This document shows, one piece after another, positions 8,207-16,431 of a DNA stretch of 64,000 nt. Numbering within the stretch: the stretch's first letter is position 1; each line of letters starts with the position of its first letter. The position numbers and the translations under genes were made by a program. Source of the stretch: UBA5734 sp964528645 (GTDB lineage Bacteria; Bacillota; Clostridia; Saccharofermentanales; UBA5734); the NCBI GenBank assembly GCA_964528645.1, contig CAZGSR010000011.1, positions 1 through 64,000 of the forward strand. Direction: 5' to 3'. A model generated the notes under the pieces. It did no database searches, was not told where the DNA came from, and was given only the letters and a program-made list of their open reading frames with translations.

Positions 8207-8968
8207 ATGACTGAGCAACCCAAGATCGCAATCCGCGATTTCAGCTTTTACTATGGCAAACACCAGGCGATCCAGTCCATCAACGTGGACATCCATGCGA
8301 ATGAAATCTTTTCGCTGTTCGGTCCGGCCAACAGTGGTACCACGACACTGCTGCGGGCTCTAAACCGGCTCAGTGATCTGGTGCCAGGGGCGCGGACAGA
8401 GGGGCAGATCCTGATCGATGGGCAAGACATTCACGCGGAAGACGTGATTGTCACGGATCTGCGCCGCCGGGTCGGCATGGTCTTTGAAGAACCCGTGCCG
8501 CTGCCGATGTCGATCTTTGACAACATCGCCTATGGGCCCCGGATGCGCGGCATCCGCAACAAAGCCGTGCTCGCGGAACGAGTGGAGGAGTCCCTGAAGC
8601 TGGCTGTCCTCTGGGATGAGGTCAAAGACCGGCTGCACACGTCCGCGCTGCGTTTGTCTGGTGGGCAGCAGCAACGGCTCTGCATCGCCCGCATTCTGTC
8701 GCTCGGACCGGAAATCATGCTCTTAGACCGCCCCTGTGCTGCCCTGGATCCGATTTCGACCGCCAAAATCGAAGACTCCCTGGTCCTGCTCAAGGAAAAA
8801 GTGACCATCGTCCTGATCCCTCACAACACCCAGCAAGCAGTGCGTGTCGCTGACCGTGCTGGCTTCATGCTGATGGGGGAAATGGTCGAGCAAGGCCCGG
8901 CCGAACGGCTCTTTACCGTCCCTGAGGACAACCGGACGAGCGACTACATCACTGGCCGGTTTGGCTGA
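8207..8968 (+). CDS. PstB-like ABC protein with degenerate ATPase motifs
   Basis: The start at 8207 (MTEQPKIAIRDFSFYYGKH) follows CAGGGGCACT; an in-frame ATG at 8177 inside pstA is less likely. The fold is clearly PstB: LSGGQQQRLCIAR signature, ALDPISTAKIED and an H-loop IPHNTQQA. The Walker A reads GPANSGTTT, so the invariant lysine is Thr45. The Q-loop glutamine is Glu94 (MVFEEPVP). The Walker B catalytic glutamate is Arg175 (LLDRPCAALDP). Canonical PstB has GxxGxGKST, Q and DEPTSALDP. Such a protein should bind or hydrolyse ATP poorly if at all. It may partner another ATPase or play a regulatory role. No phoU follows. Confidence 0.85.
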   Translation: MTEQPKIAIRDFSFYYGKHQAIQSINVDIHANEIFSLFGPANSGTTTLLRALNRLSDLVPGARTEGQILIDGQDIHAEDVIVTDLRRRVGMVFEEPVPLPMSIFDNIAYGPRMRGIRNKAVLAERVEESLKLAVLWDEVKDRLHTSALRLSGGQQQRLCIARILSLGPEIMLLDRPCAALDPISTAKIEDSLVLLKEKVTIVLIPHNTQQAVRVADRAGFMLMGEMVEQGPAERLFTVPEDNRTSDYITGRFG

Positions 8969-9015
8969 TCCAACGGTTTTCGCCCCCAAAGGGTATAAAT
9001 TGGCTTTGAAAATCG

Positions 9016-9041
9016 ATAATAGACCCGATCGGGTCTATTAT
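9016..9041. promoter_or_regulatory. Perfect 26-bp palindrome upstream of a HipB-like remnant
   Basis: The 26 bases, with core AGACCCGATCGGGTCT flanked by ATAAT and ATTAT, read identically on both strands. It sits six bases before the ATG of a helix-turn-helix remnant, the position of an autoregulatory operator. It could alternatively act as the hairpin terminator of the pst operon, but no T-run follows the stem. Confidence 0.5.
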
Positions 9042-9047
9042 TCTACT

Positions 9048-9136
9048 ATGAGTACGATTGGAAGCTATATTTAATCAGAACGAAAAAAGCAGGGTTGACG
9101 CAGGAGGAATTTGCCATGCGTTCAGGCCTTGGCTTG
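9048..9136 (+). pseudogene. HipB/Y4mF-like helix-turn-helix antitoxin remnant
   Basis: The ATG frame reads MSTIGSYI and stops. Shifting frame, the next bases read LIRTKKAGLTQEEFAMRSGLGL, which is the first half of an XRE/HipB-type helix-turn-helix (AGLTQEEFA, RSGLGL). A frameshift near 9071 and loss of everything after about residue 30 make this a dead fragment. No HipA-like toxin is present. The preceding palindrome is preserved. Confidence 0.5.
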
Positions 9137-9156
9137 TGGTTTTCAGGGATGATTGC

Positions 9157-9693
9157 CTATAGCTTCTTCTCCATGGTCAGGCCAATCAGAGCCACTCCCC
9201 AGTCCCTGATCTCGTAGCGCTCCATTTCGACAAATCCGGCATTCTGATACATCCGGACAGCCTGTACCTGCTCGGTCGTCGTTTCCAGATAGATTGTGTC
9301 AAAAGGCCCACTGGCCGCATATGCCAGGGCCTTTTGAAACAGCTGCTTGCCCAGGCCGAACCGCCGGTATTCTGGCGCGACCAGCAACCATCTGAATTGG
9401 CAGACCCCTGCGCCGCGGTCTATGATCGCCGCCGATCCGACCAATTCGCCATTGACTTCAGCCAGCCAGTAGCGATCCAGCGAGGTCTCCTTTTTGGTCA
9501 GTACTTCAAATAGGGTATGGCAGACATAGCCTTCGAAAACCTGGTTGTAGCCGCATTCGTTTTTATAGATGATGCCGTGCATCGCGATCATGCGTCCGGC
9601 ATCCCCGGCATCGAGCGGATTCTTGACCGTGATGGTGATGCGATCCGGTGACTCGGTTTTGGCGTGATCCAGTTGGCAGTTTTCCGTATTCAT
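9157..9693 (-). CDS. GNAT-family N-acetyltransferase
   Basis: The start MNTENCQLDH is preferred over an upstream in-frame start at 9717 because GAGGAA precedes it. The 178-residue protein has a single GNAT domain: the acetyl-CoA pyrophosphate loop is in APEYRRFGLGKQLF and the later YLETTTEQVQAVRMYQNAGF segment matches motif B. The substrate cannot be told. It stands alone between the HipB-like remnant and a divergent Crp/Fnr gene. Confidence 0.85.
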   Translation of the reverse strand: MNTENCQLDHAKTESPDRITITVKNPLDAGDAGRMIAMHGIIYKNECGYNQVFEGYVCHTLFEVLTKKETSLDRYWLAEVNGELVGSAAIIDRGAGVCQFRWLLVAPEYRRFGLGKQLFQKALAYAASGPFDTIYLETTTEQVQAVRMYQNAGFVEMERYEIRDWGVALIGLTMEKKL

Positions 9694-9867
9694 GGGTTCC
9701 TCGCTGTGGGCAAACACTTTTGCTTGATTTTAGCAACTTCTGCATCGGCTGCCTATCCGCGAACCTTTAGATCACCATATCATTTGTCAAAAGATCCCTG
9801 TTTTGAGATAATAGACGAGAATATTTGATAAATTTGAAAATCTGTGCGTCTAGCAACCGAGGTGGAC

Positions 9868-10602
9868 ATGAAAAAACTCTGCGACGTCTTGTCTGATACC
9901 CCGCTCTTCAGTGGTCTGACCCACGAGCTTTTCCATAGCTACTGCAACAAGACCACCATCCGCCTCGTCTGGAAGGGGGAGGTCCTTTTTAATGAGGGTG
10001 ACCCCTGCACGGGGATCGGCATGATCATGGAAGGTCAGCTGGCGATGCAGAAGTATTCGAGCTCGGGTGATTTCGCCACGATCGAGCTGCTTGGTCCGGG
10101 TGATATTTTTGGTGAGTACATGATTTTCGGTACGCGCAAGAACTACACCGTGACGATCGAAGCCGTGACCAATTCCAAGATCATCTTCATCACCCGTGAG
10201 ATGCTGATGTCGATCCTGTCCCAGAGCCCTGGCGTGATGAATAACTTCCTGACCATCCTCTCGGACCGGATCCAGGCCCAGAACCGGCGCATTTCCCTGC
10301 TTTCGCAGAAGAGCCTGCGCCAGAAAATTGCCAACTATTTACTGGAATTACTGCGCGACCAGCTGGAAAAAGAAGGGGAGAGCCCCAAGACGATCCGCAA
10401 GACGGTCTCGACCCAGGCGGTCGAACTGCCAGTCTCCAAGGAAGTCGTCTCCCGCCTCCTGGCTATGCCGCGGCCGTCTTTTTCCCGTGAGCTGATCAGC
10501 ATGGAGCGCGACGGCCTGATCCGGGTCAGTGGCCGTGTGATCTGGCTCCTGGACCTCGATGGCCTGGAAAAAGGTGTGATCGAAGGCTTCCAGGCACCTT
10601 GA
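9868..10602 (+). CDS. Crp/Fnr-family transcriptional regulator
   Basis: Starts MKKLCDVLSDTPLFSGL after GAGGTGG. The N-terminal cyclic-nucleotide-binding-like beta-roll (about 10-125, with GDIFGEYMIFG) is followed by a dimerization helix and a winged helix (about 185-235: PRPSFSRELISMERDGLI). No Fe-S cysteine cluster of the FNR type is visible, so the effector is unknown. It ends 20 bases before the possible ATT start of the c-di-AMP synthase gene and could be co-transcribed with it. A second member of the family is cut by the right edge of the window. Confidence 0.88.
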   Translation: MKKLCDVLSDTPLFSGLTHELFHSYCNKTTIRLVWKGEVLFNEGDPCTGIGMIMEGQLAMQKYSSSGDFATIELLGPGDIFGEYMIFGTRKNYTVTIEAVTNSKIIFITREMLMSILSQSPGVMNNFLTILSDRIQAQNRRISLLSQKSLRQKIANYLLELLRDQLEKEGESPKTIRKTVSTQAVELPVSKEVVSRLLAMPRPSFSRELISMERDGLIRVSGRVIWLLDLDGLEKGVIEGFQAP

Positions 10603-10729
10603 TGTTGCGGAGGACACCACCATTTTAAATACCGGCGACATCATAACAGATCTGGGCCAATTTGCCCGCAGCCTGTTCAGCGACCTGACCAGTGGGCTGC
10701 TCTTTTTTGGCGGCCCGGTCGACATCCTG

Positions 10730-12142
10730 ATGGCTGTTCTCGACATCATTGCCACCTCGCTGGTCGTCTACTACATCCTCAAGCTGCTCCGTGACACACG
10801 GGCCTGGCAATTGCTCAAGGGTCTGGCGATGATCATCGGCTTCGCCCTGGTCTGCAGCCTGTTGGGTCTGACAACGGTCGGATTCCTTTTGAACAACACC
10901 ATCTCGGTCTTTGCCATCGCTTTTGTCGTTATTTTCCAGCCGGAACTGCGCCGGGCCCTGGAAACAGTTGGCCGCAGCAGTTTTTCGGTGCTGTCCACGG
11001 CTCTGGCCAGTGACGATACCGAACAGACGACTCGCACCGTCCACCACATGATCGAATCGATCGTCCGGGCCTGTGACAAAATGGCTGCCACACGAACCGG
11101 AGCCCTGATCATCATCGAACGCCAGACGAAACTCGGCGAGTTCATCGAGCAGGAAAATGCCGTCCAGCTCGATGCGGCTGTTTCTGCCACCATGTTGCAA
11201 CAGATTTTCTACAAGGGCTCACCCCTGCACGATGGCGCTGTGGTTATCCGCGATGGCCGCATCAGCGCCGCCCGGGTCCATGTCCCGCTTTCAGATAATT
11301 ACCATTTGCGTCGGGATTATGGCACGCGCCACCGTGCTGCGATCGGCGCCAGCGAGATCGGTGATACCTTGGCTGTTGTCGTTTCCGAAGAAAGAGGCAG
11401 CATCAGTCTGGCGATCGAAGGACGCCTGTTCATCCTTGACAATGCGGATGCCCTGCGCTCTTTGCTGCATAAAATGCTGGGAGCGCCACGCCAGGGTAGC
11501 ACCTGGACAGGTATTTTCCGGCCCCGCCGCGATGAGCCGGTAGCCACAACTGTGAAAAACCAGGCTAAGGCAGCTGCTGCCGTTGCCCAGACCTCAGCCG
11601 AATCCGCGCGTGCGATTATTGAATCGCAAAAGAATCGCCAGGAGAAAACGGATGGCCCGGAACAGGAAAGCGTCAGTGCCCCTGCCAGATCGCGCCTGCG
11701 CTGGCCGATTCGGATCGGACGCCAAAGGGACGCGGTCGACCGGCCTAAAATGCCGCGCCGCCAGCGGATTTTGACCGCGCTGGCATCCCTGGTGATTGCG
11801 ATTGCTATCTGGCTCTATGTCCAGGTCACCATTAATCCAGTTATCAGCCGGACCTTCTCAACCCAGGTTTCCTACCGAGGGGTCGAGACCGCCAAGTCCA
11901 ACGGCTACATCGTCCAGATGCCATTAGAGTCGATCCAGATCACCTTGATGGGCCGCCAGCGAACCATCAATGACTTGTCGGTCAATGACATCAATGCCTA
12001 CATCGATTTATCTGGTCTGACTCAGACTGGCTTGCAATCCCTCCCGGTCGCGGTCGATACGTCATCGCTCAGTTACACACGCTCGACTTTTGTCACGCCT
12101 TCAACCATCACGGTCAGTGTACGGGCGGTAGAGGGCAACTGA
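10730..12142 (+). CDS. cdaA: Fused CdaA-CdaR: membrane diadenylate cyclase plus YbbR domain
   Basis: Residues 1-75 hold the membrane helices (VVYYILKLLRDTRAWQLLKG) and 80-255 the DisA_N/DAC domain with IFQPELRRALE, the catalytic LHDGAVVIRDGRI (Asp168-Gly169-Ala170) and GTRHRAA (Arg200-His201-Arg202), which make c-di-AMP from two ATP. A charged, Ala/Gln-rich linker (about 265-345) leads to another membrane helix (ASLVIAIAIWLYVQV) and one YbbR domain (about 370-470), expected outside the cell. CdaA and its regulator CdaR are normally separate proteins and CdaR carries several YbbR repeats. The ATG at 10730 has no good ribosome site; an in-frame ATT at 10622 has GGAGG eight bases upstream and would add 36 residues. 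glmM follows, as in other Bacillota. Confidence 0.92.
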   Translation: MAVLDIIATSLVVYYILKLLRDTRAWQLLKGLAMIIGFALVCSLLGLTTVGFLLNNTISVFAIAFVVIFQPELRRALETVGRSSFSVLSTALASDDTEQTTRTVHHMIESIVRACDKMAATRTGALIIIERQTKLGEFIEQENAVQLDAAVSATMLQQIFYKGSPLHDGAVVIRDGRISAARVHVPLSDNYHLRRDYGTRHRAAIGASEIGDTLAVVVSEERGSISLAIEGRLFILDNADALRSLLHKMLGAPRQGSTWTGIFRPRRDEPVATTVKNQAKAAAAVAQTSAESARAIIESQKNRQEKTDGPEQESVSAPARSRLRWPIRIGRQRDAVDRPKMPRRQRILTALASLVIAIAIWLYVQVTINPVISRTFSTQVSYRGVETAKSNGYIVQMPLESIQITLMGRQRTINDLSVNDINAYIDLSGLTQTGLQSLPVAVDTSSLSYTRSTFVTPSTITVSVRAVEGN

Positions 12143-12188
12143 TCCTGGTGGATGCCTTGTTACCTGTTTGTAATATCCAAGAAATATC

Positions 12189-12208
12189 TGCGTCATCTGC
12201 GTGACGCA
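12189..12208. repeat. Inverted repeat between cdaA-cdaR and glmM
   Basis: TGCGTCA and TGACGCA flank a six-base spacer. It lies about 45 bases upstream of the glmM promoter. With no T-run behind it, it could be a weak terminator stem or a regulator-binding site. Confidence 0.35.
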
Positions 12209-12251
12209 TAACTGACTGATTTGTCTAATATTTGTAATAATACCCCTGTGC

Positions 12252-12257
12252 TATAAT
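12252..12257 (+). promoter_or_regulatory. Extended -10 promoter element for glmM-glmS
   Basis: A perfect TATAAT preceded by TG and one base (TGCTATAAT) lies 43 bases before glmM. No good -35 hexamer is at 17 bases, which fits an extended -10 promoter. It would let glmMS be transcribed separately from the c-di-AMP gene. Confidence 0.5.
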
Positions 12258-12299
12258 GAAAAACCGAACAGATAAGATTTTCTGGATCGAGGAGTTTTT

Positions 12300-13655
12300 A
12301 TGAGTCGTTTATTCGGAACCGATGGTGTCCGTGGTGTGGCCAATAAAGAATTGACACCGGACCTGGCTTTCAAACTAGGCTGGGCCGGGGCCAAAGTCCT
12401 GGCTGGCGAGACATTGCACAAACCTGTCATCCTGGTTGGCCTCGACACACGCATTTCCTGCGACATGCTGGAATCTGCCCTGGTGGCTGGTATCTGCTCA
12501 GCAGGAGCCGATGCCATGGTTTGTGGCGTGATCCCGACGCCGGGCATCGCCTATCTGACCCGCAAGTACAAATGTGACGCCGGCGTCATGATCTCGGCAT
12601 CGCACAACTCGTATGAATACAATGGGATCAAGTTCTTCAGCAACAACGGCTACAAACTGCCCGATGACACTGAGGATCAGATCGAAAACCTGATCAAAGG
12701 TTACGATGAGTATGCGGCTGACCGGCCGATCGATGGTCAGCTGGGCCGCCGGATTGTCAAATCAACCGCGACCCATGACTACGCTGAGTACCTCAAACGC
12801 CGTATGGCCGTGGACCTCAGTGGATTGAAGGTTGCCCTGGACTGTGCCAATGGCGCCTGTGCCCACATCGCTCCGGACTTATTTTCGGATCTGGGTGCAG
12901 AGGTCCTGACCATCGGCGTCGCGCCCAGTGGCACCAACATCAACGATGGCTGTGGTTCGACCCATCTTGACGGTCTGCGCCAGTTGGTCCGGCGCGAGGG
13001 CTGCGACATCGGTATCGCCTTTGACGGTGACGCTGACCGCATGCTGGCGATTGATGAAACGGGTGATCCCGTCGATGGCGATGTGATCATGGCCATCGTT
13101 GCCCTCGACATGATGCACAGCGGCCAGCTACGCGACAACACCCTAGTCGTCACGGTCATGAGCAACCTGGGTCTGGACATCATGGCGCAGGAAAAAGGCC
13201 TCAATCTGGTCAAGACCAAGGTCGGTGACCGCTATGTGCTCGAGGAGATGCTCAAGTCCGGCTACAGCCTGGGTGGTGAGCAGTCAGGACACATCATCCT
13301 GCTCGAGCATTCGACAACTGGCGACGGCATGCTCAGTGCCCTGCGTCTGCTCCGGGCTCTGACCGAGCGCGGCGAGAAGCTGGGTCAGGCCAGGAAAGTC
13401 ATGCAAGTCCTGCCCCAAGTCCTGAAAAGCGCCCGCATTCCCAATGAGAAAAAGGCCCGGGCCATGGAGGACGCGGATGTGCTTGAGGCTTGTGCCAAAA
13501 TGGAGAAACAGCTCGCCGGCAAGGGCCGGATTCTGGTCCGCGCGTCGGGCACCGAACCGATCATCCGGGTCATGATCGAGGGCCAAAATATTGATGAGAT
13601 CAACCACATGGCCGACCAGCTCACCGCCCTGATCGTGAGCCGCTACGGTATCTGA
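12300..13655 (+). CDS. glmM: Phosphoglucosamine mutase
   Basis: The 451-residue protein begins MSRLFGTDGVRGVAN, typical of GlmM, and has the phosphoserine loop ISASHNSYEYNGIKFF, the Mg-binding FDGDADRM, the sugar-specificity loop GGEQSGHIIL and the phosphate-binding RASGTEPIIRVM. It converts glucosamine 6-phosphate to glucosamine 1-phosphate for UDP-GlcNAc. GAGGAG precedes the ATG. In Bacillus, CdaA binds and is restrained by GlmM; the gene order here keeps that neighbourhood. Confidence 0.97.
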   Translation: MSRLFGTDGVRGVANKELTPDLAFKLGWAGAKVLAGETLHKPVILVGLDTRISCDMLESALVAGICSAGADAMVCGVIPTPGIAYLTRKYKCDAGVMISASHNSYEYNGIKFFSNNGYKLPDDTEDQIENLIKGYDEYAADRPIDGQLGRRIVKSTATHDYAEYLKRRMAVDLSGLKVALDCANGACAHIAPDLFSDLGAEVLTIGVAPSGTNINDGCGSTHLDGLRQLVRREGCDIGIAFDGDADRMLAIDETGDPVDGDVIMAIVALDMMHSGQLRDNTLVVTVMSNLGLDIMAQEKGLNLVKTKVGDRYVLEEMLKSGYSLGGEQSGHIILLEHSTTGDGMLSALRLLRALTERGEKLGQARKVMQVLPQVLKSARIPNEKKARAMEDADVLEACAKMEKQLAGKGRILVRASGTEPIIRVMIEGQNIDEINHMADQLTALIVSRYGI

Positions 13656-13667
13656 GGAGGAACGCTT

Positions 13668-15515
13668 ATGTGTGGAATTGTCGGCTATATCGGTTCTGAA
13701 CCGGTCCTGCCTGTGCTGCTGGATGGCCTGGGCCGCCTGGAGTATCGTGGCTATGACTCGGCGGGTGTCGCATTCATCGAAAACGGCCAGATTGATGTCC
13801 AGAAGAAAAAGGGACGCATCCTGAACTTGCGCGAAAAACTGGAAGACGCAGGTCTTCTGGCTCGCCAGGACATTCATATCGGGATCGGTCATACGCGCTG
13901 GGCAACCCATGGTGCACCGAGCGACGAGAATTCCCATCCGCATGTGTCGGCTTCGGGCCGGATTGCAGTCGTCCACAACGGCATCATTGAAAATTACCTC
14001 GAACTCAAGTACTTCCTCCAGGACCAGGGGTTCGAATTTGCTTCCGAAACCGATACGGAAGTCGTCGCCCATCTGCTCGAATACCATTATGAGGAAGACG
14101 CCGGTCAGGACATTCTCGAGGCTGTGCGCCGGACTTTGTCTGACTTGGAGGGTTCCTATGCGCTGGGGGTCCTCTGTGCCGATGATCCGGAACAATTCAT
14201 CGCCGCCCGCAAGGACAGTCCCCTAGTTCTCGGCATTGGGGATCATTGCAACTTCATTGCCTCCGATATTCCAGCCATTCTGAGCCACACCCGGAAAATC
14301 ATCATCATGGAAGACCGCGAGGTTGCCCGCTTGACCAAGGAGTCCATCGAGCTGTTTGATGCTTTTGGCCAGCCGCTCGAGCGCGAACCGCTCCTCGTGA
14401 CCTGGGACAGTGAAGCAGCGGAAAAAGGCGGATTTGAGCATTTCATGATGAAGGAAATGCACGAAGAACCACGTGCCGTGCGCGACACGGTGCTGCCGCG
14501 CATTCGCGATAACCGGATCCGCTTTGAAAATTTCCAGATGGACCGGTCGGCTCTGGAAAACCTGGACCGCATCCGGATCGTGGCCTGCGGTACGGCGGCC
14601 CATGCTGGTATTGTCGGCAAGTATGTCATCGAAGCGCTCTGCCGGATCCCGGTCGAAGTCGATGTCGCTTCTGAATTCCGCTACCGAAACCCGATCATCA
14701 CCGGGCAAACGCTGACGATCATCATCAGCCAGTCCGGCGAAACGCTTGATACCCTGGCCGCGATGCGCGAAGCCAAGCGACTCGGCTCGCAAATCCTGGC
14801 CATCGTCAATGTCGTCGGCAGCTCGATTGCCCGTGAAGCGGACCACGTCATCTATACGGCCGCCGGTCCGGAAATCGCAGTTGCCTCGACCAAGGCCTAC
14901 AACACGCAGCTGGCCGCCCTCTATTTGCTGGCCTTCCAGATGGCCCATACGCTGGGACGGATCGATGACACCGAGCTGGCGGACTACCTCACGAAATTAT
15001 CGGACCTGCCTGCCTTGCTCGAGACGACGCTGGCCCATCAGGATGATATCCAGCGTTTTGCCGCGGCCCATTTCAATGCCCACAGCATCTTTTTTATCGG
15101 CCGAGGCCTGGACTATGCCCTGTCGATGGAAGCCTCCCTCAAGCTCAAGGAAATTTCCTACATCCACTCGGAAGCGTATGCCGGCGGTGAGCTCAAGCAT
15201 GGCACGATTGCCCTGATCGAAGAGGGGACGCTGGTGGTCTGCCCGATGACCCAGCCGCAACTGGTGGAAAAAATGATCAGCAACATCCGTGAGGTCAAGG
15301 CGCGTGGTGCCGTCATCCTGGGCATCCTGACACCCGATTGCATGCGGGCGGCCGAGGTTTGTGACCAGGTGATCGAACTGCCCCAGATCGATCCGTTGCT
15401 GGCGCCCGTGATCGCGGTAACCCCGACCCAGCTGTTTGCCTATTACATGACCGTCAACAAAGGCTTTGACGTCGACAAACCGAGAAACCTGGCCAAAAGC
15501 GTGACTGTCGAGTAA
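13668..15515 (+). CDS. glmS: Glutamine-fructose-6-phosphate aminotransferase
   Basis: The 615-residue protein starts MCGIVGYIG, exposing Cys2 as the glutaminase nucleophile, then GHTRWATHG and a DTEVVAHLL segment. The two SIS sugar-isomerase domains follow with ACGTAAHAG, SQSGETLDTLAA and SEAYAGGELKHG; the C-terminus ends LAKSVTVE as in the family. It supplies glucosamine 6-phosphate to GlmM, twelve bases upstream in the same operon. I see no glmS ribozyme; the space between the genes is too small. Confidence 0.97.
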   Translation: MCGIVGYIGSEPVLPVLLDGLGRLEYRGYDSAGVAFIENGQIDVQKKKGRILNLREKLEDAGLLARQDIHIGIGHTRWATHGAPSDENSHPHVSASGRIAVVHNGIIENYLELKYFLQDQGFEFASETDTEVVAHLLEYHYEEDAGQDILEAVRRTLSDLEGSYALGVLCADDPEQFIAARKDSPLVLGIGDHCNFIASDIPAILSHTRKIIIMEDREVARLTKESIELFDAFGQPLEREPLLVTWDSEAAEKGGFEHFMMKEMHEEPRAVRDTVLPRIRDNRIRFENFQMDRSALENLDRIRIVACGTAAHAGIVGKYVIEALCRIPVEVDVASEFRYRNPIITGQTLTIIISQSGETLDTLAAMREAKRLGSQILAIVNVVGSSIAREADHVIYTAAGPEIAVASTKAYNTQLAALYLLAFQMAHTLGRIDDTELADYLTKLSDLPALLETTLAHQDDIQRFAAAHFNAHSIFFIGRGLDYALSMEASLKLKEISYIHSEAYAGGELKHGTIALIEEGTLVVCPMTQPQLVEKMISNIREVKARGAVILGILTPDCMRAAEVCDQVIELPQIDPLLAPVIAVTPTQLFAYYMTVNKGFDVDKPRNLAKSVTVE

Positions 15516-15560
15516 CACAGTCACTCAACCATCTGGCGGGTCACTCCATTTTCTGAACCA

Positions 15561-15608
15561 AAAAACCGCCCGTTTCTTCTCGTGGTGCTTGCACGAAAGA
15601 GCGGGCGG
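15561..15608 (-). terminator. Hairpin terminator of the MarR gene
   Basis: CCGCCCG near 15566 and CGGGCGG near 15602 close a long stem with the inner arms TTCT/AGAA and CTCGTG/CACGA. Read on the minus strand the stem is followed by six Ts, a factor-independent terminator for the MarR gene. It may also stop glmS transcripts, which face it. Confidence 0.7.
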
Positions 15609-15653
15609 CTTGGTAGTTCTGGACTGATTTGAATGGATGTCAGGACGAGTCGT

Positions 15654-16151
15654 TTACTCAGCTGATTTACGGCGGCGAGTTGGCTTAATCGGCTCTTTGT
15701 CCGGGTCGTAGTCGGCCAGATTGGCCCGCATGCGGTCGAAAAAGGCATTGACCTGGGAGAGTTCTTCTTTGCTGAATCCATTGAACATCCGGGAGTTGAT
15801 GGTGCTGAAGATCTCCTCACAGACGCGGGCGGCTTTCTTGCCTTCGTCGGTCAGTTCGATCTGATTGTAGCGGTTATCTTTTTCATTGATGGTTTTGGTG
15901 ATCATGCCACCCTTTTCCAGACGTTTGACTGAGACAGCGATCGATGGGGTCGTAACGTTGAGTGCTTCGGCTAATTCGGTCTGCGAACAGACGCCCTGTT
16001 GCTTCAAGGTCAGAAGCAGGGCGGGCTGGCCGATATATAGGCCGCGCGACATTGCGACGCGATACAGACGGCTGCGATGGAGCTGTGTCAGTTTCTTGAA
16101 ATTTTCTTCGGCTGAAAAAGGACCAGATTGACTTTCCTTGGCTGATTCCAT
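15654..16151 (-). CDS. MarR-family transcriptional regulator
   Basis: The 165-residue protein has a central winged helix-turn-helix: SQTELAEALNVTTPSIAVSVKRLEKGGMI and the wing KDNRYNQIELTDEGKK are textbook MarR. N- and C-terminal helices would form the dimer. The gene is divergent from a cell-wall amidase, and a near-palindrome lies in the shared region, so it may control itself and the amidase. The ligand is unknown. Confidence 0.9.
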   Translation of the reverse strand: MESAKESQSGPFSAEENFKKLTQLHRSRLYRVAMSRGLYIGQPALLLTLKQQGVCSQTELAEALNVTTPSIAVSVKRLEKGGMITKTINEKDNRYNQIELTDEGKKAARVCEEIFSTINSRMFNGFSKEELSQVNAFFDRMRANLADYDPDKEPIKPTRRRKSAE

Positions 16152-16387
16152 GTTTCGTGTTCCTTTCTTGATTTTTACGAGTTCATCGCCTATGCTTTGG
16201 AGGGACTGGGATACTTCCTTATCTGCTTAATGCCAAGTTTGGGTAAATTCTTGGGCATGTTGCAACAAATAGGTGGGTAATAGATCACGATTTCGCTATT
16301 TTATGCTAGACAATTAAATGGGTTCTGTCAAGGATTTTTGTATAATAAATGAGCGGAAAATTTCGAAAAGATGCGATAATGAACATT

Positions 16388-16404
16388 TGACCATTTAAAT
16401 GTCA
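16388..16404. promoter_or_regulatory. Near-palindrome in the marR-amidase intergenic region
   Basis: TGACCATTTAAATGTCA is symmetric (TGAC, ATTTAAAT, GTCA) apart from one extra C. It lies about 28 bases before the amidase start. MarR dimers bind sites of this size and AT-rich centre; assignment to the adjacent regulator is an inference. A TATAAT at 16341-16346 is the best -10 candidate for the amidase. Confidence 0.4.
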
Positions 16405-16431
16405 CATGGGTTACATTTTAACGGAGGTGCT

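Noticed and set aside
12143..12299. glmS ribozyme or c-di-AMP riboswitch upstream of glmM
   Set aside because: The gap is 157 bases and contains only a short inverted repeat and a promoter; no conserved core was recognised.
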